Positions 22,050-33,783 of a DNA stretch of 64,000 nt are shown in pieces. The notes under the pieces were generated by a model, which did not search any database, was not told the DNA's origin, and was given only the letters and a program-made list of their open reading frames with translations. Position numbers and translations under genes: made by a program. Source of the DNA: Anaeramoeba flamelloides. Lineage: Eukaryota; Metamonada; Anaeramoebidae. How positions within the stretch are numbered: the stretch's first letter is position 1; every line of letters begins with the position of its first letter. The DNA is taken from the NCBI GenBank assembly GCA_027625915.1, contig JANTQA010000023.1, positions 6,448,001-6,512,000 on the forward strand, in the 5' to 3' direction.

Positions 22050-23879
22050 ATTGTTGTTGTAATCGTAGTCGTTGTTATTGGTATTATTACTAAAGTTGTA
22101 GTCATTATGAAAGGATGTTATATTTTGTATCATGTCTCTAAATAATTGAGATCTTAATAATAATATACATTTATCGATAATTATTTCTTTATTATTTTTA
22201 ATTAAAATATAAAAATGGGATTTATTTGCTTCATATCGTTTTTTCCTGCTTTTGTATAAATTTAAATAATCAGATTTTAAACCTGATTTATTTGATTTTA
22301 ATAAATACCAATTCGAATCCTTTTGGTTAATCGTTAAAATTAATTTTTCATTTTTTTTATTTTTCTTATAATTTCTAATTTCCCCAGCATATACCCATTT
22401 TAATAAATTTTTTATATTTGTTAATTTTTCTTCCTTGAGAATCTTTTTAATCTTTTCGAAATTTGAATTTAATCGAAGTTCTAAAATTAATGGATGATAA
22501 TATATTATATTTTTATTTAAAATATTATTTTTCAATTTATTTAAATTCTTTACAAAATTATTTTTTGGATTTTTACTAATTTGATTATGATTATGAATAT
22601 ATAAAAAGTCATTGCAAAATTCTTGATTATTTAAAAAATCTAAATAATCTAAGCAATAATCGGGTTTTGCCTTCCTTTTGCCAGTAAGAATTAAAGTCCT
22701 TTCGCCTTTTATAAATTTAATTGGCTGCCCCTTTGGGAATCCATTCATGTTTAATAAATTGATAACAGAACCAATCTTGATGTTATATTTTGATTGAGTC
22801 ACAAATTCAAGATTTAAAATCAGAAACTGGTAATTATCAGCAATTACAAATATTTGAGCATAACTATTCTCAATACTATTGATATTATAGTGTCGTAGCA
22901 TTTTTATTAAATGAATTTTATAATTAATCTCTATTTTCGAATGCTTTTGCTCCTTTGGAATAAAAAGTCCATTACAAAACGGCTTTTTGCTTTTGTGTCT
23001 GTTAGAATCACTGGGAATGATTTTTTTCGAATTGTCGTTTTCAATTTTTTTAAGGCGATATAATTTTCGATGTGAATTTGGTTTTGCAATTAACAAAAAG
23101 ATATAATTTTTGATCATAATCATTTTGACAACTTTTTGGTTATTTAAAATTTCAATTTTATGAAATAATTTGTTTATTTTTTTGCTTAATTTTTCATTTT
23201 GAAAAACATTGGTACTTTTGCGAGTTATTCTTTGACAGTACTCTTTTAAAGTTGGTTGTTTCTTGTCCTTTGCCTTTTCGTTAATTAGTTCATAATAATT
23301 GTTGTCTTGTTTTTTAATCACCAAAATCTGAGAAAGGCAATAGATTTTTTTCACCTTTGGACAGATCAGTGTTGGGTAATTACTGTGTAAGCCAGACCCA
23401 ATTAAGCCAGCAAAATACAAATCATCGCTTTCTGTCAGAAAATAACAAACTCCACCCAGACATCGAATCTTTCGAATTCGGATCCCTTTTAACAAAAAGA
23501 ATTCATTTTTAATGAGATTGGTGCTGTTGTAAACCGGAAAATAATCACCAATACCAAATTTCCCTGAATTGTTATATTGGCCACAATAGACGATCCCTTG
23601 TTTTGTTAAAATCATGATCGAGTAATTATTAAAACTAATTTGAGCTACTTTTTTGAACTCATCCCTTTGGAGCACCTCATAACTCCCCCTTTTTGTCTGG
23701 ATCTTCTGAAAGGATCCATCCAAATAATGTACACTAATCGAATTGTATTTTTCATAAACATTCTTGATACCTGGACAGGTGTTTGTTTGTAAATACTCTG
23801 GAAAGAAATTATGAACCAAATTGTTTTGAGGATTTCTGTGTTGGTAAAAAAAATACTTTTCTTCTTGTTTTTTTTGCAT
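17289..23879 (-). CDS. Giant RCC1-repeat/BTB protein, three tandem modules
   Basis: One intronless frame of 2196 residues from ATG 23879 to TAA. RCC1-type blades (GxxYxxGxNxxGQLG-like) occur in three blocks, about 60-400, 725-1180 and 1540-1870, for example IYVCGCNKKNQLGI and HIYGWGKYFDQKL. Each block is followed by BTB/POZ-type segments: KNLLKWVYAGEI near 495 with a BTB at 550-690; LIKNWLYCGFF near 1255 plus another to about 1370; NIVKWLYTGTV near 1954 plus one to 2165. A KSG-LKSD-L-LY-like motif recurs after the first BTB segment of each module. Long N/S/D tracts lie at about 600-640 and 1381-1485. RCC1-BTB proteins commonly act as scaffolds or cullin-3 substrate adaptors; that role here is inferred. 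Many blades are degenerate. Confidence 0.85.
19436..19735 (-). repeat. Asn/Ser/Asp trinucleotide tract in RCC1/BTB gene
   Basis: Encodes about 100 residues of N, S, D and K. The codons are largely AAC, AGC and GAC, unlike the AAT/GAT preferred in the rest of the gene. A similar shorter tract, mostly AAC, is at 21965-22075. Confidence 0.85.
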
Positions 23880-24335
23880 TATAGTTCTTTGTTTTTTCTT
23901 TTTTTACTGTTTTGTTTTTGCAAATAAATTTTGGAGATTCTTGGTGTTTGAACTTTTTGAAGATTTCAGTTGAAGTTATTTAATTTTGTTTTTGTTTCAC
24001 AATTATTATGGATCAATTATTGTTGTCAGAAAAGAAAATTATAAAATGAAGAAAAAAAGACAAAAAATAAAAAAAGTGTTCCTCAAAATATTTACCTCAA
24101 AATTACTGTTTATAAAATACAAAAAGCTCAAAAACTAGGATCACATTTTTTTATTCATAACACTTTTTTTTTTTGAATTTATTTGATGATGTCAATAAGT
24201 AGTCCAAAATGAAAAATCCAAATAACTTGCAATTTCAAAGTTTTTCTAATTTAAGCTATGTAAAACTCAATATTAAATTTTGATACTTTGTGGATTTTAC
24301 CTTTTACAAAAAAAAGATAAAAGTTTTCGAAATTA
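23880..24335. other. RCC1/BTB gene 5' flank
   Basis: AT-rich upstream sequence that should carry the promoter; no motif recognised and no exon seen. Confidence 0.6.
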
Positions 24336-25262
24336 AGGGACTAGTCTATATTAATTTTTTTTTGACCAATAACCAAATAAGGAATTTTAGATTGAAATAT
24401 GTTTAAAATTGAAAATAGACAGGTTTTTTCAATGTTAGAACCTTTAGTTCTTGTTTTTTTAAAATTTTACAATTCTGTTAAAAAAAGTGACTTTTAAAAA
24501 TTTATTTTAAAAGAAAGATCTTTAATGTATGAGAATTACTTAATTTTGGTTTTAATTATTTTCTCAAAAATAATATTTATTCTCATTTTGAAAAACGAAA
24601 AAATAATTTAAAACTGGTGAATATTTTCTCTTTCACTTCTGTTCATCCAACTTGACTCTATAAAGAACCCAATTTATTTTATCAATAATTCTTTTTTTAA
24701 CAAATAGTTCTTATTCTTTTCTTTTATTTTGTTTGACTCTGGCAAAAACTTTTGGAATGATAATTTGGGAATACTTTTTAAAAATTTAAATTCAACAAAA
24801 ACAAAAGAGTGTAAACTCAAAAAGTAGATTCATGAAAAAAAAGAAGGTTACAAGAAAAGAAAGAAAATCTTTTATTAAGAGTAAAACATATATTGTATAT
24901 TTTTTTCAAATCAAACTATTTTTTCATGCAAATCCAAAAAAACCTTTAAAGGTTTATTTTTCAAATTATTTTTTGTAGGTCTTACACAAACACAACAAGG
25001 TTTTACTTTCTTGATCATATTTTTTTTTATTTTTTGTAATTTTGTGAAAAGTTGAAAAAAAGCAACTTTCAAAAAAGTGAAAAAATGTAAAATTTTTTAT
25101 TTCTATAAAAACAATAACTAAATTTAATGAATGTCATTTATCGAGATTTCATTACTATACAAAGATGTTTTTCACTTTGATTTCAAATCTAAGTAATTTG
25201 CAAAAAAAAATTCTAAATCTCTATTAAATTTACCTAAACAAATTTAATAGAGACTAGTCCCT
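24336..25262. mobile_element. TA-flanked element with AGGGACTAGTCT ends
   Basis: 927 bases between inverted ends AGGGACTAGTCTATATTAAT and the complement of AGGGACTAGTCTCTATTAAA, each bordered by TA (24334-24335 and 25263-25264). The interior is AT-rich with no transposase. Likely a non-autonomous Tc1/mariner-type element. Confidence 0.82.
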
Positions 25263-25264
25263 TA

Positions 25265-26567
25265 AGGGGTTAAAATCGGTCTTATTTAAGTTTAAAATTA
25301 ATATCTATTGTTATAAAGTGAAAAACAGTTTTTTAAATCCATTATCCAAATTTCTCTCAAAAATTTATTAATATATTGAATTCTTAAATTTTTATTCTCA
25401 TCAATTAAAAATTATACTAGTATTAAAAAATAGAAAACCCAAGAATTTTATAAAAAAATCTTTAATTCAAAAAAAAAAAAGAAAAGGGATGAAACGTTAA
25501 TAAAAAGATTCAAAAGTTGAAAAATATTTTTTTTAAATTTATCTTGAAATATAGATTAGTTGCTAAAATTATCAGTTTTGTAAAAAATTAAATAATCAGA
25601 ATAGAGTGTTTTCCTAATTATTTCTCTCACCTCGGAAATTTATTGAAAATGCTCCTTCATAAAAAGAAAAACAAAACTAATCAACTTTTAGGCTTTTATT
25701 AATAATTATTGAGTAAATCTTGAAATTTAAAAAAATCAGAAAATAATAATTTTGGAAGTTCTAAAGTTTTTATCAAATGTTTGAATACTTTAATTTTGAG
25801 TTTTCTATTTTAATTTGGAAAAGGAATAAAAAAAAAAATTCCAAAAATATAAACGTTTTAATAGTAATCATTAGTAGAAAAACTAAAAATATATTCTTTC
25901 AATATTATTTATTATAGATTTTTTAAACGTAATTTAAGCCATCCTGTACTGATATTCTTTACTCTCAATAATGACACGCTTTAATTAACTGTTAATCAAT
26001 ATTGAAGCGAATGTTTCAAAAAAATATGTTTAATATGTTAAACTAAACAAAAATAATAATCAATATCAAATGTCACCACCCGACTAAAAAAATTTATATA
26101 ACATGTTATGAAAGTGTTTTAAAGATATTATAACATTTTAAATGTTATAAATTTTCATAATAATAACTTTTATAACATAAATGTTTGTTATGTAATGTGT
26201 TATAAAATTTGTAACATGTTATAAGAATTTTTTTAAAAAACAGAATGGAAATAATTATGATATAAAGGGGAATTTTGTTATAAAAATGTTAAATAGATGT
26301 TATAAAGAATTTCTTTATTAGGGTATTTTTGAAAAAAAGTGAAACGGGAAAAAAAGTGATAAACAGTTTTTAATTTTGACACTTGGTGGAAATGAAAAGG
26401 AAGATCGAATAATAAAGGAAAAAATTAATTGTTAAAGAAAAAATAGGGGATTCAACACAATAATTGTATTTGGATGATATCCGATGTAATGGTTTTTCTT
26501 TGGTTGGTCGATATATTGGAAAATTATTTAAAAAACACCTATTTTTGTAATCTCCAAAACGAATCTG
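25265..26567. other. Non-coding stretch with a TTATAACA cluster
   Basis: No exon or RNA gene found. The only structure is the cluster of short palindromes at 26096-26312. Confidence 0.6.
26096..26312. repeat. Cluster of TTATAACAT / ATGTTATAA motifs
   Basis: About nine copies of TTATAACA or its complement occur in 215 bases, in both orientations, some joined as ACATGTTATA. The arrangement recalls the subterminal array of the 7067-8335 element, but I could not find matching terminal repeats. Confidence 0.6.
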
Positions 26568-26738
26568 CAGTCAGTTACACCTTTACGGCACAAAACGCAA
26601 TCAAAATTAAAGTACAAAATTCAAATTATAGTAAAATAATTTGTATAAAAAAAAATTCCAAATTTAGTGCCTTAATTTGAGATTTTTTTGTGCCTTAAAT
26701 TTCGTTAAAAGTTTGTTCCTTAAAAGTAAAACTGACTA
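26568..26738. mobile_element. Palindromic MITE, family A copy 3
   Basis: 171 bases with CAGTCAGTT at the left and AACTGACTA at the right; TA only on the right side (26739-26740). It is the most worn and shortest copy. Confidence 0.82.
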
Positions 26739-26740
26739 TA

Positions 26741-27540
26741 AAAATTTTATTAAGAAAATATATTAAAATTAGATTTCTTGGATCGTTTGAAAATAATATA
26801 ATGGATTATTATTTTAATTTAATTTGTTTCTTCTATTAATCGATTTTACTTCTTATTGTTAAGGTTTTATGAATTGCTTCCAATGAAAACTCATTTTGAA
26901 CTTTTTTTCCTGTCTCACTTTCTTTTTCAAATGTTTACCTTTTTTTAGAAATTAATTTTTTTTTTTTTACACTTTTTTCCGTTTTAGAAAGTTTCAAAGT
27001 TTTAGAATTTTGAAAAATGATGAAATAGGATCGAACTTATGAAAGGGATTGAAATATAAAACTGAAAGTTTGAAAGGGGTTCAAAATTATTTCTATAAAT
27101 TATATGAATTATATTTTATATTTACTCTTAAAAGTTCCAGTCAAATAAAATTGAGTAATTGTATTCCATGTATTACTATTTCAAAAAAGTAATAAAAATT
27201 TTCAAATGTCTCATTAAAACTGATCTTAAGGGGTATAATTGATATTAAGGGTAGCAAATTATGATTTTTTATAGGTATTTGATATTTAAATATGAAAAAA
27301 TAACCTACTTTTCTTTTTGTTTTATATATTCTGAAATATTTATTTTATTTAGTCTTCTTGCTTCACCGAATTTTAGGTAATATAAAATATAAACAAACTT
27401 ATCAATTGAGATCTTTATAATTCGATTTATTTCTAATAATAAAATAAATAAACATTGGTGATTGTGGTATTTTTTAAAAATAGAATGAAACCTTATTAAG
27501 ATTTTAATTTTTTTTGTTTTTTAATTTGTGTTTCGGCTGA
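26741..27540. other. Non-coding AT-rich stretch
   Basis: Nothing recognisable: no exon, inverted repeat or RNA gene. Confidence 0.55.
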
Positions 27541-27544
27541 TGAA

Positions 27545-28560
27545 ATGGATGAGTTAACCCAATATAAAAAAAATATCAATTTGAGTTTATTTTTCATAAT
27601 ACAAATCTAAAACGTTTCCGAATTATAAATAAAAAGGTTAAGGGGTTGTTTTTATTAACACTTAATTGAATTGTTGAGTAAGAAGAAACATATTTTTCCT
27701 TTTATGTTGGAAAATAGTAATGGTGAAAGAAAATTTATTTTTTTGTTATTATATTTCATTTTTAATATTTCTAATCAATATCTAAACAAATAATAAGAAT
27801 TAGGGGTGTGATGATTAAATAAAGGGAAATTTAATCTTATTATATAAAAAAATTATCAATGAAAATTAGATCTATTACATAAAATCAATTTAATTCTTTA
27901 ATGTTTTGAAAAAGTTGTTAATAATTCTTATTCTGGTTATCAAAATAGGGAAAAAAATAATAATAACTCTAAATCTTGAGAAATTTTTTAAATAAATTGT
28001 TTTGTTTTATTTCTAAGAATCCCAAAAATAATTTAAATCGGTTTTGTTAGAAAAAAAGGTAATTCTGAATTTTGAGGATTAAATTAGTTTTTTCCCAAAT
28101 AAATCTGAGAAAGATATCTTTTAAATTAAATTTTATCTTAACATAAAAAAATTTTTCTTGGTATAATTTTGAAATTAATTTAAAACCTAAGGGTTCAAAC
28201 CATTATTAAAATAAGTCAATTATAACTTAATATTTTCAAGAAATCAATTTTTTTGGTTAAAAAAAAGAAATATGTCAAAAAATAGAACAAATCTTTCCAT
28301 TTATATTCCTGGTAAAAAAATACATGACATTGTATCAGAAGGTTAGGTTAATAACAATAAAAAAGATAAAAAACTTTATATGAGGTAAAAAAATTAACTG
28401 AATTTATTATTTTAGTTTTTCATAAAAAATGGAAAATAAAATTGGATATCAGTGAAAAAATTTTGTTTTGGGGGTTTCTTCTTACCCGATCAGAATTTTT
28501 TGCAACTTGAAGTTGACAAATTTTACAATTAGATAATATAACTAATAATATATTTTAATA
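27545..28560. repeat. Dispersed repeat E, copy 1 (about 1 kb)
   Basis: Runs parallel to 41740-42780 in the same orientation. Landmarks in the same order include TATGTTGGAAAA, GTGATGATTAAATAAA versus GGTGATTAAATAAA, AGATCTATTA, TTTAATTCTTTAA-GTTT, and GATCAGAATTTTTT. Strongly diverged and non-coding, so an old element or duplication. Confidence 0.6.
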
Positions 28561-29990
28561 ATTTTGACCATTTGTGGTAGAGTATTGGTACCATCTATTA
28601 TTTTCAATTCAATTATTAAATTATTTTTAGATATGCTTTACTTAAATAATCCTTTAATTTGTTTCAAAAATATCTTAAAATTTATTAAATTTTTTTCATA
28701 AAATTTTTATTGTTATGAAAAGTTAAATAGTACAACTTGGAAAATTTTCTTCCAAAAAAAAATCTCTAAATTTTCATATTTTTGAAATACATCCTCCTTC
28801 TAAATATTATTATACAAAAATAAATTTTAAAAGGTTTTCAAATTTATTAAATATTAATTGGGAATGAAATACAAAAAGAATCTTTTCATTAATTTATTTC
28901 AATTTTAATTGCAAAATTTTTGAAATATTTATTTGACTTAGTGGAGAGATTATTTAAATATATTTTTTTAATAGTCTAAAAAGTATAATTTTTTTCAATT
29001 TTTTTAATGAAATCATATATATATTTCAAAAGATATGATCAAATTAAAAAAAAAAAAAAATTTGTGTTTATGTAATATTTTCTTTTATTTTATTTTTTTT
29101 TCAAGTTTGAATTTAATTGCATTACCCTGTTTTTTTTTGGCAAATTATTAGAACTATTATTATTTTTTCATTCTCGATGTTGAATATTAAATTCATTCAA
29201 TAAAGCATATTTTAAAAAAAATTACCCCAAAAATTGGTATTTGTTTCAAAAAGTTTTTTAATTTTGAAAAGGGGTCATTCAAATCTTAATTGGTTTAATA
29301 TTTATCTTTTCTTAATGACATAAAATTATCATCATTTTCAAAAAATAATTTATAAAAAATGTATAACTGAAATCAAATGTGAGGAAATTTTAGCTAACTT
29401 TAATTTTCAGAATTTATTTTTTCCTTATAATCTTAAGTTTCCAAATAAAAAGCTTGTTATTTTGTTATAGAATACCTGTACATTAACCGATCAAAGAAAT
29501 CAACAATAAGCCTTAAGTAAAGCTGGTATTGATTTCTTAATATTCTATTATTAAAAAAGAATTTCTCAAAATTAAGTATCGAATTGAACAATTTTATCAC
29601 AAAAAGAGTGAGTTAAGGCTTTAATAAAGAATTTTTATCTTTTGAAAAACAAAAAAAAACCTAAAATTTCTGAGAATATTAAAAAAAATTTTTGACAAAT
29701 CCCTTTCTAAATTAAAATTTTACTGAAAATATCCAGGTGTGTACTTTCAAAATTGATTTGACCCAAGGCATACTATTTGGTAAGTGAATTATATTGTGTC
29801 TTTGAACAAGAAGAAAAAAAAGTATGATTTCAATATTGAAACATTGATTATAATCTCTAAGTACTAATTATTTTCAGCAATGTTAAATAGATGGATCAAA
29901 GAAAAACCCTTATTTAGTAAAAGATAGTATCATAAAAACAATTCTTTTGTTTGATCCTAGTTTTTTCTTTCGTCATGTTGTTTTTCCCTA
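28561..29990. other. Non-coding AT-rich stretch
   Basis: No gene, RNA or inverted repeat seen in 1.4 kb apart from homopolymer runs. Confidence 0.55.
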
Positions 29991-30181
29991 CAGTCAGTTT
30001 CACTATTAAGGTACAAACTTTCAACTAAATTTAAGGCACAAAAAAATCTCAAATATAGGCAAAAAAATTCAAATTCTAGTAAATAATTAGTGACAAAAAA
30101 TTCCAAATTTTGTGCCTTAATTTGAGATTTTTGTGCTTTAAATTTCGTTGATAGTTTGTGCCTTAAAAGTGAAACTGACTG
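29991..30181. mobile_element. Palindromic MITE, family A copy 4
   Basis: 191 bases with intact CAGTCAGTTTCAC ends and TA on both sides (29989-29990, 30182-30183). Arms repeat TTTAAGGCACAAA. The best-preserved ends of the family. Confidence 0.9.
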
Positions 30182-30394
30182 TATATTAATTTGATCTTCT
30201 TTTTCCTTCACAATAATGTGCCCAATTAATATTCATGTTGAACTTTTTTTACTTATGTTTAGTTTTTTCCTAAATGGCAATGATTTGAAAAATAAAAATC
30301 ATGAACGTGTTTGTTAATTATGATGTAAAAATAACTTTTTGAAATGGTAAAAAATTATTGTAATTTTAATTTTTCCAAGTCAATTAAAAGCCAA

Positions 30395-31060
30395 TCGAAA
30401 TATGGTGTGTTATCGATCTCCAAAAACCAACAATCAAAAGCGAGATCATTTTTAGAAAAAAGCTCCACAGATCGTAACCCATTCCACAATTTGAACGGTT
30501 AGAATATAAAATTTTAAAAACACAACAATGTCAGTTTTCAAGTCTCACTCTTTGAAGCTTTTTAAGATATCGATGTTTTTGTTGTTTCTTTTTTTTCATT
30601 TTTTTTTAATGAGAAATTTATCTTTCAATTAATGTTACAAAATGCTTTTTTTCTCAAATTTAGAACGTTACAAAATAACTCCAAATAAGATTAAATCGAA
30701 TTAAATTGATTTTTATAAACAATTAGTTTTAAATTGGAGAAATTTGATGTATTGGAACAATAAAAGTAGAAAAAGATGAATGTTATTTTTTAAAATTTGT
30801 TATTGAATAGCGAAGAATAATTTAAAACTTTCAGATAATCAAGTGAAATGTTCTTGGTATCCAATGAAACTTTTTATGTTTTAATTATTCGAATTTTGTC
30901 AATAGAATCATCAGAATTCTTTTTTTTATTGAGATATTGCCAATCAAAAGATCTACAATTTCATAATATACTTTAAGGTTAGAAGCCACACCTTTGTTCT
31001 GGATCAAATTCAAGATAAGTTAATAGAGTCTTAAACTTTGTTTCTAAAATAATTATTGGG
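30395..31060. repeat. Dispersed repeat F, copy 1
   Basis: Parallels 44865-45790 in the same orientation: TTACAAAATAACT-CAAAT, TTAAATCGA, TCAATCAAAAGA-CT, and a closing GTT/CTGGATCAAATTCAAG-TAAG block. Diverged and non-coding. Confidence 0.58.
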
Positions 31061-32128
31061 AAAATCAGAAATTTGAACTATTCTTGGTGTTTGAATTTAA
31101 AGGGGATAAATCTCCACTTCTGTTTTTCTTCTTTTGTTACAAAGATAATTTTTAAATAAAACGGGTTTAATTTGTGATCTACAATATATTCTTTGATACT
31201 GTTTATTGATATATTTTGTTTATAAGAATCCGAAAAGAAACTCAGTCATCAAGATTGGAAAAACTAAAATCAGTTGGAATTGTACCTGATTCAAATTTCA
31301 AAAGTAATTAACAAAATTTAAATAATTAGATCATAATGTGTTATTCTTTGACAAATCAAATTTTGAGAAACCTTTGAGACAATGGAGTACTAATATGGTT
31401 TACCCCCACTACTAATGTTTTTGTAATAAATTGGAAAAATGTTTAAGGAATTTCGTTTTTCCGTTTTTAAAGACGAATAATATTGTACAAAAAACTTCAT
31501 TCCAAACTATCCAAGTAAAAAAAGAAAGATGAAGGGAAAATTATTTCTCATACATTCTTCAAATCTTAGTGACTACTGTCTTTAATTTCAGATTTCTATG
31601 TAGAGAGACATTAGTTCCTTAAAACGCAATCAAAAGGTACTTTCGTTTTTTTTTAACAGTAAAAGTTTGGAGAAATTTTAATCTGGAAAGTACAGAACAA
31701 AAATTATTATTCTCAATTACCCAAATAGATCATAAAGAAAAATAAGTGGTATTAAGGTTTTGTTGTTCAAAGGTTTTAATTGTTATTGATTTATAATGGG
31801 AAAAATTTCACTCAATTTTCCTATTATTTTCTTTTGTAAAGAGAGTCACAAGTGAGAATCTACACCTTTGAGAACTCTCTTTATAAAAAGCAAAAAGAGG
31901 ATCAGAAAAGTGAAAATTTTTTCCCATTTCTAATTCAAATACCATTAATAAACATTTAAGTCGAAAAAGATTGAAAGTTTTTTGAAAAAAATCAAGACGC
32001 TTAGGGGATTAGGTTATTGAATACCACTATTTTTTTTCCAAACTTACCTGAATACTCACATTAAAGAATTATTTATTTTTTTTGGGTTTCAAGAGAAAAC
32101 AAGTTTTATTAGCCATTGATAATTCTTT
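31061..32128. other. 5' flank of the Ubl-domain gene
   Basis: Intergenic sequence upstream of the ATG at 32129. It contains one clean hairpin, 31837-31846 pairing with 31874-31883 (TAAAGAGAGT/ACTCTCTTTA) around a 27-base loop in locally less AT-rich sequence. No exon seen. Confidence 0.55.
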
Positions 32129-33783
32129 ATGAGTCAATGGTTTTTCCCAACTGAAGACATACAACCACGTGTTGTCGACGACAAGGTAATTTTTCGGATC
32201 TTTTTAGAGGACAAGTCGTATCGATCGTTTGTCTTAAACAAAAATGTGAGTGTCTGCGACATCATCGAGAAGGTCTCATTGAAAATTCAAATTCAAAGAC
32301 AAAAAACAAAAAATCTTGGGTTGTATCTGCGAACGCCACAATTTAGCTGGCGTTTGTCAAGCGAAGAAACGCCTCTGCAGTGGATAATTAAAAAGAAATC
32401 ACAAAATGTTTGTGCTTGGCTGTACCTGTCCCTTGAGAATTCGCATCTCAAAAAAAGAAAAAACAAATTTGTTTTTTTGAAAAGTGTGGAGAAAAAATTA
32501 AAGGATTCTCTGTCACAGTCTCTGATTGGAGAAATAACATTTCTTTTCTCTCTCCCAGAGACAATAAAATCTTGTCAATATATCTTGTGCTACTGTAATT
32601 CAACACAATTAGTTAGTGACTTCTTAAGCGAATTAAACTCATTTCTTGATTTAAAGAATGAGAAGAAACTTGTAATTCGTTGTGCTTATTTGAAAAATGG
32701 TTTGAATTTTTTTATTTTCAATCAAAACAATTATTTTTGAGATTTTTCCTTTTTCAATTCTCAACAAACACAAATGAAAAAAAAAAAAAAAAGGTCTTTT
32801 CAGAAAGTGAATCATAAAAAAGTTTTAAAAAGTGCCACTAAAACTATTTTGTTCCTTTCAGCGATTTGTGTCTCACTTTTTGTAAAAACTTTTTGAACTA
32901 ACTTTTTGAAAATTCCCTGCCCAAAAACAAAATATTTTTTATTTACAAAACCCGTTTTTTAGATTGCCGATCTTTCCAAACTGATTTTCAAAATCAGACC
33001 CTAAGGGATGTTCTACAAAAAAAAGTTGGTTGGACTTCATTCTCGATTCGTGTTTTATCACAAAAATTTCTTCAATTAGCAAAAGTCGATTGTCCCAAAA
33101 AGAAACACAAAAAATCAGAAAATTCACATTCGGTGACCCCAACCAAATACAACAAAAATTGTTTGGCAAGAAAAAACTCGGATATTTTGCAAAAAAATAG
33201 ATACACTGTTGCAGACCTCTCAGAAAATGATCTAAAGTCTCTTTCTTCAACTAAAGTAAACAAGACAAAAAATAAAAATGGAAATGGAAATGGAAATGAA
33301 AATGAAAATATAAATGAAAAAAATAGATTTCAAAAGGAAAATAGAAATGGAAACAAAAACGACAAACACAAATTTTCAAAGTCTTTTATCCACTACAAAA
33401 ATAAAACAAAATCCTTAAAGTTGACTTCTTTTAAAAGCTCACCAAATTTAAAGAACTTTGATCCAAAAAATAAAAAATTGAATTATTCCTTCACTGAACA
33501 AGCTAATTTGGAAGGAAAATTGGTACAGTTTCATAAATTTAATCGCACGATCATGGATCACATTGTCGATTTAAACAAACAATTTTTAAAAAAATATGGT
33601 TTTTATTTTGAAACAAAAGGCAATCTAGGCAAAATTGAAAAAAATTTTAGTATCCTCGAAGAATTTAAATTTCAAAAAGAAGACTATGGATCGAACATTT
33701 CCATACACACCATTTTATTAAAGGGTGTAATCGACGACAAAATAATTGAGTACATGAATTTTTCAATTGAATGGATCAGGAAT
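32129..33783 (+). CDS. Protein with two ubiquitin-like (RA/FERM F0-F1-like) domains; 3' end open
   Basis: Exon 1 is 32129-32699 and exon 2 is 32963-33783. The junction is inferred: GTTTGA donor, TTTTTTAG acceptor, phase 1, giving YLKN-D-CRSF. Residues about 18-102 form a first ubiquitin-like domain (VIFRIFLEDKSYRSFVLNKN ... GLYLRTPQFSWRLSSEETPL), recalling Ras-association or talin F0 folds. A second spans the junction (ITFLFSLPETIKSCQYILCY ... LRDVLQKKVGWTSFSIRVL), which supports the splice. A Lys/Asn-rich linker and an unrecognised globular part follow, ending at WIRN before a T-rich intron-like run with a GTTTGT donor. No stop is reached in credible coding sequence, so more exons should follow, perhaps at 35307 and 36174. 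Confidence 0.6.

Noticed and set aside
29957-30211. 84-residue minus-strand frame
   Set aside because: Produced almost wholly by the palindromic MITE copy 4.
32939-33263. Two minus-strand frames of 63 and 103 residues
   Set aside because: Antisense of exon 2 of the Ubl gene, which reads better and contains a domain.
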